A stretch of DNA of 64,000 bases from positions 1 through 64,000 of the forward strand of contig VXIS01000149.1 of NCBI GenBank assembly GCA_008704415.1, given 5' to 3'. Each line of letters begins with the position of its first letter. The first letter of the stretch is position 1. Of the stretch, positions 56,507 through 64,000 are shown one piece after another. Source of the DNA: Sphaerosporella brunnea (lineage: Eukaryota; Ascomycota; Pezizomycetes; Pezizales; Pyronemataceae). Below the pieces are notes generated by a model. The model was not told the origin of the DNA, ran no database searches, and saw only the letters and a list, made by a program, of their open reading frames with translations. The position numbers and the translations under genes are program-made.

Positions 56507-57519
56507 CGATAGATAGATAGGCAGAAAATAAGGCGTCCCACGGCCTGATCCGTAATGTTGACAATGTAGGGCCCCTCCAGCTGAACTGCGGCCCGCCGAG
56601 GTGCCTCCTCCCTCCCTTCCGTGCCAGGATATATTCTTGGGACTTTCTGACGACGACGATCGATGTTGTGTTTGGGCAAGTTATGTCTTGATGCCAACAT
56701 CATTGGCAGGCAGGAAGGCAGGCAGCACGGGGTCATCGCCAGATAGTTATCCGCCAACAGCAACAACAGAAACAACGCAGTTTAAATTCCTGCCACCCAG
56801 ATGATTTCCTTTCCGCGTTCACAGGCTACTGTACGAGTAGGTAGCCAGCCGGACCTCGCCGCGTTTGTGGCCTATCAAGTCTTCTCGCGCGGTAGCCGCC
56901 GGGTGCAATTTCCCAGATCTTCACTAGGAGGCGTGCCAAATGTTACACACATACACACACACACACACGGCACTGCGCAGGTAGGTACCTGACTTTTTTC
57001 CACGCTCTTGCCATGAGAATAGAGAATAGAGTAGAAGTACCACGGCAAATATCCCGACTTCCCGAGATGTTGGCCCACCTGCAGTCAATGTATCGAAAAA
57101 AAAAAAAAAAAAAAAGGTTTGATCATCATGCGGATGCGGGGCGGCTACATTTCCATTTCCATCCGGGCAAACTTCTTCTTGTAGTTGTTTGTGTCCCACC
57201 TTTTCACCGACTTCCAGCCCTGGATAGATAGAGATAAGTAGATACATCATCATCACACATAGTACTTAAGTAGACATCAAAAAAAAAAACCTCACCCCAC
57301 ACGACGAGCACGAGGTATGATGTGTGATGTAGACGAGCCAGGTTGGGATAAAACAGCAATTGAAGCTGTTTCTCAACAACACAACCACAAAGAAAGAGTT
57401 GGTCAAACTCATAGGCCGGCAAGAGAACAAACAACCAAGGCAACTTCACCAACCCGTTAACGGGTTTTTGTGGTGGTGGTGATATCGAGAGGGTTGGTAT
57501 AGAAACTGCGAGCATGTAC
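53757..57519. other. Long intergenic region with microsatellites
   Basis: Upstream of the transcription factor. Simple repeats: GGCT at 54411-54461 and 56475-56506, TATA at 56356-56370, CA at 56949-56968, an A-run at 57096-57115. A 233-codon minus frame (55023-55724) ends in a hydrophobic helix (GAYLVGSVLGPALLPMLLAA) but has no recognised relatives, so it is not called. Confidence 0.45.
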
Positions 57520-57960
57520 TGGCACCTGGCTCGCTTCCCCACGTCTACTTTATCACATCCCTCAACCAGCCAGCCTTCCATCGGCATCTGACATAACCCC
57601 CGATCACCCGATCTCCTGGTATCCTGACACTTACTCAATCTCAGATAGCTGCCTCTCTATCCCAGCATCAGCCCTACCCCCCCCCCCCCGGGTGACGAAT
57701 GTCAACCTTACGCTTGCGCCTCTTCGTGGGACGGCCATGAGGACCTATCATGTCTCCCAACCAGGCGGTGTGCTCTGGACAGAGCGCAGTAATTTCCACC
57801 TCACCAAGCGCCTCCTTCAGCTATGCTCGCACTCTGAATGTGCACTCTTTGGCCCACCAACCAACAAGATTAATGAGCTTCTGTGATTTCATCAAACATC
57901 AAAGTTAAGTTGCCGGCTACTGGCTTTCTTAAACATCGTAAAGGATGACATATTTCTTCA
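57520..57960 (+). repeat. Dispersed repeat with conserved frame, copy 2
   Basis: Inverted partner of 47393-47800, with the same frame ending in ELL-stop. It has an extra 90 bp segment upstream and a C-run at about 57678-57691. A shorter piece of the same family (GAAGCGAGCCAGGTGGGGA) occurs near 6853. Confidence 0.65.
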
Positions 57961-58062
57961 CGAACGTGGTAGGTAAGGTGCGTAGGAGTCCCCGGCCTGG
58001 CCCTACACCACCAACACCACGCGCCGCCCCATATCTCCATTAGCCTCACAAAAAAGCCCGAC

Positions 58063-58529
58063 ATGTCCGCCTCCCTCGCGCCTGTAAGTATATCTCCAAC
58101 TATCCATCCATCATCACCACAATGATGTCGCTCCCTCTCAAAACGCAGCGCTTCTCCGAGTTCTTCAGAGTAGCCACTAACGACGTGGTTCCGTGCCAGG
58201 AGTGTTCTGAGCGCAAAGAGCGCTACGATACGTGTTTCATCAACTGGTATTCCGAGAGTATGTCATGCCCCCCCCCCCCCCAAAAAAAAAATAATAAAAA
58301 AAAAAATAATAATAAAAAAAAAAAAATGCTGACGCTGGTTTGGCTTTGGCTAGAGTACCTCCGCGGCAGCACCACGCCCTCGCCCGAATGTGAAGCCCTC
58401 TTTAAGGACTACAAGACTTGCTTGAATAAGGCACTGAAAGAGAAGGGAATCTACGACATGATTGAGGAAGCGCGGAAGACGTCGCCGAATGGAGGAGGCG
58501 GAGGCGCAATGGCGACGGGTGGCGCGTAA
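58063..58529 (+). CDS. MDM35: Mdm35, twin CX9C intermembrane-space protein
   Basis: Model: 58063-58083, 58200-58257 and 58354-58529, 84 residues (yeast 86). It begins MSASLAPECSERKERYDTC. The twin CX9C pairs are Cys9/Cys19 and Cys39/Cys49 (the second reads CEALFKDYKTC), followed by a helix and a Gly-rich tail. In yeast Mdm35 is oxidised by Mia40 in the mitochondrial intermembrane space and binds Ups1/Ups2-type lipid-transfer proteins, stabilising them for phosphatidic acid and phosphatidylserine transport. Intron 1 (116 nt) has a CTAAC branch. Intron 2 (58258-58353) is mostly a C-run followed by A/AAT runs. The gene converges on the YOS1-like gene with about 85 bp between stops. Confidence 0.93.
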
Positions 58530-58614
58530 GCTTAGAGGCGATGACATACTGTGTGTTGGAGTACCGTATTATTTCGTTCAAAAGGCTGGCTTCGAGTCCC
58601 CCCGGCTCCAACTC

Positions 58615-58904
58615 TCAAAACACGAAGGCAGAAAGTAACTTACTTCTCGTCAACAGCCTCGTCGTACTAACTAGATTGACAATCTTCCCCTTGACGCTGA
58701 GGTCCTGGCCATTTGCGCCGAATGCGGGCTCGGGTTGCTGCGCGGCCGCCCACCCGATGTGTGCTAGGAAACGGTCGTCGCTGAGGATTGTGATGGCGTT
58801 GACAATTAGAACGATCACTGTGCTTCCCTCGTTAGCTTCATTCTTAATTGATTCTGGGGGAGGAGAGGAGGACTCTTGATCAGTGGAATTAGGCTGAAGA
58901 GCAT
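58615..58904 (-). CDS. Yos1-like small membrane protein, C terminus short
   Basis: Model on -: 58904-58874 and 58817-58615, 77 residues. The acceptor at 58819-58818 has a good CTAAC branch site, but the donor (GTCCTC) is weak, so exon 1 is tentative. The N-terminal hydrophobic helix runs into VLIVNAITILSDDRFLAHIGW, the signature of Yos1/IER3IP1, then VKGKIVNLVSTTRLL. Yos1 is a small ER/Golgi protein of the Yip1-Yif1 group needed for COPII transport. The second membrane helix (normally starting PLI after the TRLL-like helix) is not seen; the frame ends SKLLSAFVF-stop. A GTAAGT lies right at that point, yet no downstream exon with the missing helix was found before the MDM35 gene. Confidence 0.7.
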
Positions 58905-58970
58905 TTTGGCGGCGGACTGTGTTTCTTTCTTTTGGGGAGTGGGTTCTTTTGGCGCACGTGGTGAGGAGGG

Positions 58971-59429
58971 TTGACGTGTCAGCTCTTAGATGTCGCGTTT
59001 AAGCTTTGCGTCCCCCCAGCACAACAAAACATTGCACCTCCCCCAGCCGTGACCTTAAATTCCGTGGGGGTACTTTCCCGACTTCCACAGCCGACAGTCG
59101 AAGACCTCGAGCTCACGCCCGCGCACTCCTCAACGTTCCACGCCGATCAGCACAAGCGGCCTCGCTCTTCTACGACCGCGATTATTGCCAGCTCACCGTC
59201 TCCTCCAGCACGCGTTCATTACCAGGCTACGCTTCTTCGTTCCACCGCCGCCGCCGCAGAGCCCTCCGCGCCGTTCAGCAGCGTAATGAGCCGCTTCGAC
59301 CGCCGCAGGTATAAGCTCATCACCCCCGAGACCGAGCTCGCACGCTGGTTTGAGCATAGTGGCGAGGAGTTTGCGGCTGTGACGGATGCGCCAAGACGCT
59401 TCGTGTTAGGAGGGAGGAGGCCGAAGTAG
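58971..59429 (+). other. Open frame of uncertain status
   Basis: An open + frame with an internal ATG at 59286 ends MSRFDRRRYKLITPETELAR, WFEHSGEEF..., stopping at 59429. The last 47 codons look protein-like, the upstream part less so. No family was recognised, and a gene here would start upstream or at 59286. Confidence 0.3.
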
Positions 59430-59490
59430 AGAAGGGGATTGGGGGGGGGGGGGCAAGGGAGAAAGGGGTGTTCAGTCAACACTGGGTTTT

Positions 59491-59528
<38 letters not shown>

Positions 59529-60227
59529 CTTTGCGGGTTAAGCGACCGTTCGGCGACGGGCTGCGGCCGCGGCGGGCGGCGGAGCTAACATAGCTTCCCA
59601 GCGCGCAAGCGAGATGAGAACGGAGAACAACGCATCAGGAGGTGGTTTCTTTTTGCGGCTTGGGTGCATGTGTGCGGGCGGTACACACAAGCGCACACGC
59701 ACGGATGTTTCAATCCTGATTGACATCATAACGGTGGTTGGACGATACCGATGGGATGGAGATGCGACCGACTGTTACATACTACAGGCCGTGAATTAAA
59801 AAGCCCTACCCGATGCTTGTTCGCCTTGCGGCAACGGCTGAAGCGTTTTCGTTTGGGTGTGCTCATATGGGCGTGGTTGCCTTGCACGCAAAAACGCAAG
59901 ATGGATCGGATTATCTAGAGTAGATGAAAGTGGCGAAGGGGGAGAAAAAAAAAGGGGGGTAGAATGTCAGTTGCTTTTTCACACGAGATGCTATGAGATG
60001 AGACATCCAGACTGGTGTCGCAGATCTCAGGAGGTGAATGGCCATAACCATGTAATCATGCGGGTATTATTATGCTACCATGCGTGAAGAAGAAGTACAG
60101 AACTTTTGTATAGACATGTCATCGTTTGATTATCACCCCATAAGGGATGATAATCCAGTATTAGGTATATCACATCACTCGCTCGCCGTAGACGATAGAT
60201 GCGTATTCGCAATCGCCGCACTACCGT
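59430..60227. other. Intergenic region with T tract
   Basis: Contains a T tract at 59493-59526 (34 T). No gene was recognised. Confidence 0.5.
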
Positions 60228-61255
60228 CTACTCAGAGTCCTTGCCCGCCTTAGCACCAACAACGTTGACAGTGACGCTTCCATCCTTTTCGCGTTTGAGA
60301 CGGAGCATGTTGAGCAATTCCTCGGAGTTGAACTTGTCGCCAAAGTCCTGCTCCACACGGGAGATGGCCTTCTGGAGGGTGACGGGGCGGCCAGTCTTGA
60401 ACTGCTCCAAGAACGCCTCGGCCGTAGCAGAGGAGTACTGAGGACCCTTTTTGGCACCCTCGGTCTCCTTCTTGTCCTTCTTGTCCTTCTTGGACTTCTT
60501 GGCGGGGGGCTCTGTGGCCTCAGCAGGAATGTCAGACTCAGTGGAAGCCTCAGTGGGCTTGCGCTTCTTGTCCTTCTTGGAGGCCTCCTTCTTCTCCTTA
60601 GCGGCAGGCGCCTCGGGCTCGGCGTCCTTGGGGGTCTCTGCAACCTTCTCAGCCTCCTTAGACTTCTTGTCCTTTTTGGACTTTTTGTCCTTCTTGGGGG
60701 CCTCCTTCTCCTCAGCAGCAGGCACCTCGGGCTCGGCCTCCTTGGAAGCCTCCTCAGGACCCTCCTCCTTCTTGTCCTTCTTGTCCTTCTTCTCCTTCTT
60801 AGCCTTCTTCTCCTTGGGGGCCTCCTCGGCGTTGGCGTCGGCGTCCTTCATCTCGGCATCCTCAGCCGGAGCAGGCGCAGGCGCGGCCTCCTTCTTCCGC
60901 TGCTGAGCCTTCTTACCCTTATCGGGGCGGTAGAGGGCACCCTGATACTTCTGTTCTTCGCTGATACAGCTCTGTGAAGTGAAGCGGGAAGATGTCAGCC
61001 GTCGCTCAACGTGGCGGGGTGTGGTGGCACGCACAGTATGAGTGCGGTAATTGGTACCCTGGAAGGTAGTAGAGCAGTCGATGCAGGTGAAGGTGGCGCT
61101 GCGGCAGCGGCCCTTGTGCTGATCAAGCTTGGGCTTCTTGACGACGTCGTTGCAGGCTTCGCAGTTGACTGTTTACCGCGCCGCCGACCACATTAGTATT
61201 CGAAATTTAACTGCGCAATTGACTCAATTGAAGGGAGACACGTACAGGACACCAT
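60228..61255 (-). CDS. LYAR-type nucleolar zinc-finger protein
   Basis: Model on -: 61255-61246, 61168-61035 and 60971-60228, 295 residues. The first exon is 10 nt (MVS plus one base), and the introns are 77 and 63 nt. The N terminus is a LYAR-type pair of fingers: Cys6, Cys9, His21, Cys25 (NCEACNDVVKKPKLDQHKGR) and Cys32, Cys35, His47, Cys50 (TCIDCSTTFQGTNYRTHTSC). The middle 170 residues are a lysine-rich, KKDKKSKK-type low-complexity region with acidic interruptions. The last 75 residues form a small folded domain (AEAFLEQFKTGRPVTLQKAI, SEELLNMLRLKREKDGSV). LYAR-family proteins are nucleolar and linked to rRNA synthesis and pre-rRNA processing. The Lys-rich tract fits nucleolar retention. 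Confidence 0.9.
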
Positions 61256-63435
61256 TGTGAATGAGTTTGCGGCAGGAATGTGCGTGAGTGAGATGGTGAA
61301 GGTGGGTTGTTGTGGCGGCGGTAATGACGAGGAAGGAACTCAAAAAAAAATTGGTGCGTCGTGAAAACCTCGCGACCCATGGCACGTGCCGAGAGGTTTT
61401 CAAATGCGCAGACGCGCAGCTTGACGGGATCACCAAAACAGAAAAAAACTTCATAGACGTCTAACTCTTTTACTGTTTTGCTTTGAGAAGAAAAAAAAGA
61501 AAAGAAAACAAAGATGTCGATACTCTGATCTCCCCGATTGAGAAGTCGCTCACGACATATCACCCGGGACCTGATTGTGGTGTGTTCCCATGCAACCTAC
61601 TCAAAAATCTCCAATCTTGCGCAGTAGCTAGTAGCGGAGCGGTAAAAGTTGACCTTCATGTACTCGGGAAGCCAAGCTTCCGAACAGCTTCGTTCCTCCC
61701 CAGTTCGTGCGGCCGCGAAAATTCGATATACATACTTCATATCCTGGTCTCGCCGCTCCGAACTGCCACGCTGCATCATACCTACAAACGGTCTACCTAT
61801 CATGTAAGATCTATGACCAGTTCGTCTCTCGAGCCTTGCCACTTGTCGGAGAAGGGGGTCGGTTACTATTAACAGCATGGACGCCGTCGCCGGCGTCGTC
61901 GGTGGTCATGATTCATGAAGTAAGGTGTTGACAGATGTGGCACTCGTGGCCGTCTTGTCAAACCACCGGTAAGACCCGCCATCCCTTCCGAGCGGCGGCG
62001 TTTACGCGTGTCTGACCCAGAACTGCCGCCGATCTCGAGGACAGCCGAATGTGTATGATCTAGACCCCTATCTACCTGCTCTATCTTAAAAGAAAAAAAA
62101 AAAAAAAAAAAACGGCTCGCTAGCCGCCGCTATGCATGCATGTATCACGACGGACAACGTAGCTCCAGCTGGCAACCAATGACAACGCGAATTTGGGGGT
62201 TTCAGTTCCCCCGGACGGGTCGGCACCGTGATGCATAAGAAGCTTGGACCGATCCTAACTACCGCTCCGTGAGAAACTCTCGAAAGACTGAGACAGGCAT
62301 GAGCCTGGACTCCATAGAATATCACTCGACTTTTCATAAGGATGGGAGTATTCATTTTCGGATGTCTCAATAGAGCCTAGCCTGTCTGTGCACCCAAAAG
62401 GGAACGCGAAAGGTCTCAGGCTATCAGTCTAAACTGTTACTGGTATATCTTGATCATCTTGAGCTGGAAAGGTGTGATCTGTTAGGTGCAGCTTCCGTCA
62501 ATCCTCTCAGCGATTGTTGAAGATTGTCTTTGCAGTGTTGACAGCAGACGATTACTACCCTTTTCGCCATAGCAAGACCTTTTGTTCACCTTTCGCGTTC
62601 CCTTTTGAGGTTGTTTCATTTCAATAGCTTTCAGCTCGAGCGTAGTATCTTAGGTGAAAATGCATGAAACCTTTGGGGACATCAAACTACAAGATGTTTC
62701 GAAGGCGTACCTGTTTCACGCCTACCACATTTCATCGTCTTTATGCATATATGGCGTACAGCAATCAAGAGCGCCGAAAACCCTGCCGATGATCCAGTGT
62801 CTTGGTTCTAGATACACACTCAAGACGAAACCCGGCGGTTCTTGTCATTTCCGGTGGCTGTTCCTTAGGGAAAGAAGTCATATATGTTATCCTACAACCG
62901 CAATATGTCTATGGAGGGGGCATATATGGATTCACCATATCATAGCCAAGCTCCAAACTCGCAGCCCGGAGCTTTTCTATGATATAAGCTAATCGACGTT
63001 CACCGAATCATACTCCATGATGCGGTCAAAACAAAAAACCTGATGGAGTTGATCCCTGTTACATTCTGTCATAGCAAAAGAAGTATATGCTTAAGTAAGA
63101 GGCATATATCACAAAACCGTCAAAGCTTCCTTGAAGCAGCCGGAGGGCATGGCAAACAAACCATAGATAAACGCCAAACAACAAAGCGGGAGGTCTAACC
63201 ATAAGCAGCCATTTGCAGCGGGAGATACTCATGGAATCTGTAAAGCCCACAATCAACCCTACAAGTCGGCTCGAATGATTCCCAGTGGATCTCCCAAAAG
63301 TAGGATGCCCTACAACCCGCTACTACATTCCCCACCTCGCATCCTTCGCTACCACCCCCACCCACAACCTCACTTTACAACCTCACTTTACTTCACAATC
63401 CAATCCTACAACACATAACACATACCAAATCCAGC
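61256..63435. other. Intergenic region
   Basis: Contains an A-run at about 62091-62111 and an inverted repeat pair (62395-62414 / 62588-62607). A + frame at 61483-61872 and one at 62654-62992 lack any recognised similarity. Confidence 0.4.
62395..62607. repeat. 20 bp inverted repeat pair
   Basis: CAAAAGGGAACGCGAAAGGT at 62395-62414 and its exact complement at 62588-62607, 173 bp apart. No flanking target duplication was found, so it is either a degraded MITE or a cis hairpin. Confidence 0.55.
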
Positions 63436-63861
63436 ATGTCCGGTGCCCGCGAGTTCGCGAAAGCTTTGAAGGCCAGCGGTAAGCGCCCTGAGGTAATCGA
63501 CCTCTGCACGCCACGCAAGTTGTCGTACCCCAAGCCAGGCGACATCATCATAGACCTCACAAGCGAGGAGTGTCCGATCTGTATGCGAGAGGAGGCTGAC
63601 ATGAGGGAGGCTACGACCCCCTGCGGTATATTCCCCCTTCCCTTCCACATACCCATTCTTCCCTCCAGAACTGTGCTGATTGTGCAAGGCCACACCTTTT
63701 GCGCCGAGTGTGCGAAAGACGCTCTGAGCAGGACTGCACTCTGCCCCCTCTGCCGTGGGCCAGTTACAGTCGAGGAGCTGGTGTATAAGGGAGGACCGCA
63801 GCCCGTGCCAGAGCAGAAGAAGAAGAAGAAGAAGAAGTATGTGAAGAAAGAGAAGAAATAG
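63436..63861 (+). CDS. Small RING-finger protein with two SIM-like motifs
   Basis: Model: 63436-63625 and 63689-63861, 120 residues. Intron 63626-63688 (63 nt, GTATAT, CTGAT branch, GCAAG) is a multiple of three and would otherwise split the finger. Removing it gives a textbook C3HC4 RING: Cys46, Cys49, Cys63, His65, Cys68, Cys71, Cys82, Cys85 (ECPICM, PCGHTFCAEC, LCPLC). Before it lie two short hydrophobic-Asp-Leu motifs, VIDL (20-23) and IIIDLT (37-42), the second followed by SEE, as in SUMO-interacting motifs. The C terminus is a lysine run. A RING with tandem SIMs is the layout of SUMO-targeted ubiquitin ligases (Slx8/RNF4 type). The ligase role is inference. Confidence 0.82.
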   Translation: MSGAREFAKALKASGKRPEVIDLCTPRKLSYPKPGDIIIDLTSEECPICMREEADMREATTPCGIFPLPFHIPILPSRTVLIVQGHTFCAECAKDALSRTALCPLCRGPVTVEELVYKGGPQPVPEQKKKKKKKYVKKEKK

Positions 63862-64000
63862 ACGACCAAAAAACCAGGAAAAGGGAAAGGGGATGAGATA
63901 TCCCGTACGTTGGATCCAAGTTTGGTCTGTCTGTTCTGTGTTGTTGTTGGGTACGGATATTGAGGGTCTTGTGGTGGTGGTTCTGATTGTTTGTGTGGTT
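63862..64000. other. 3' flank of the RING gene
   Basis: Short T/G-rich 3' flank. Nothing else is visible before the window ends. Confidence 0.4.

Noticed and set aside
57204..57638. 144-codon minus frame
   Set aside because: No similarity, includes microsatellite-derived residues.
58588..58612. tRNA-like 3' end (CTTCGAGTCCCCCCGGCTCC)
   Set aside because: No 5' acceptor strand or D arm at the right distance.
60451..60906. 151-codon plus frame rich in Phe/Leu/Ser
   Set aside because: Antisense of the lysine-rich region of the LYAR-type gene.
1..64000. CRISPR arrays, operons, ribosome binding sites, riboswitches
   Set aside because: The genome is eukaryotic (spliced genes, fungal families) and no spaced direct-repeat array was seen.

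Overview
The window looks like nuclear DNA of a filamentous ascomycete (Pezizomycotina). Genes carry short GT-AG introns of about 45-125 nt with CTAAC/CTGAC branch sites, the host genes are typical ascomycete families, and the mobile elements (Tc1/mariner, Fot1/pogo, a LINE with RNase H, piggyBac) are typical of a repeat-rich fungal genome. No species is claimed. All exon models were built by eye from splice signals and reading-frame continuity.

Layout. 1-16 kb is mostly transposon-derived. A complete TA-flanked Tc1/mariner-type element at 4-3610 carries a transposase and a second, cargo gene. It is followed by a decayed DDE transposase, a Zn2Cys6 relic, an apparently intact orphan gene (6990-7743), and a LINE interrupted by a Fot1/pogo element (8414-10242). 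The ribosome-biogenesis gene SLX9 (14474-15040) sits among several LINE 3' ends. 18-38 kb is the gene-rich core, all on the + strand: a RhoGAP, a class-IV (branched-chain type) aminotransferase, a J-domain protein, RNA polymerase III subunit RPC1, and a 1785-residue protein whose architecture resembles meiotic chromosome axis proteins (Red1/SYCP2-like). MITEs sit in the gaps between these genes. 40-50 kb is accessory again: an HNH-endonuclease-domain gene, a small Cys/His protein, a P-loop fragment, a duplicated gene pair (43.3 and 46.2 kb), LINE pieces, a piggyBac remnant and a novel ORF cut by a LINE. 50.8-53.8 kb is a Zn2Cys6 transcription factor. 58-64 kb holds MDM35, a YOS1-like gene, a LYAR-type zinc-finger gene and a small RING protein with two SUMO-interacting-like motifs.

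How things work together. The host genes are unrelated housekeeping functions (Pol III transcription, pre-ribosome assembly, mitochondrial lipid transfer, amino-acid metabolism, Rho signalling) rather than a cluster. The common thread is mobile DNA. One LINE family leaves seven 3' ends sharing a terminal hairpin, and several MITE families with TA or TTA target duplications occupy the spaces between genes. The most unusual items are the cargo-carrying transposon, the LINE 3' hairpin with compensatory changes, the axis-like protein, the HNH gene whose intron appears to have moved over a frameshift, and the STUbL-like mini RING protein.
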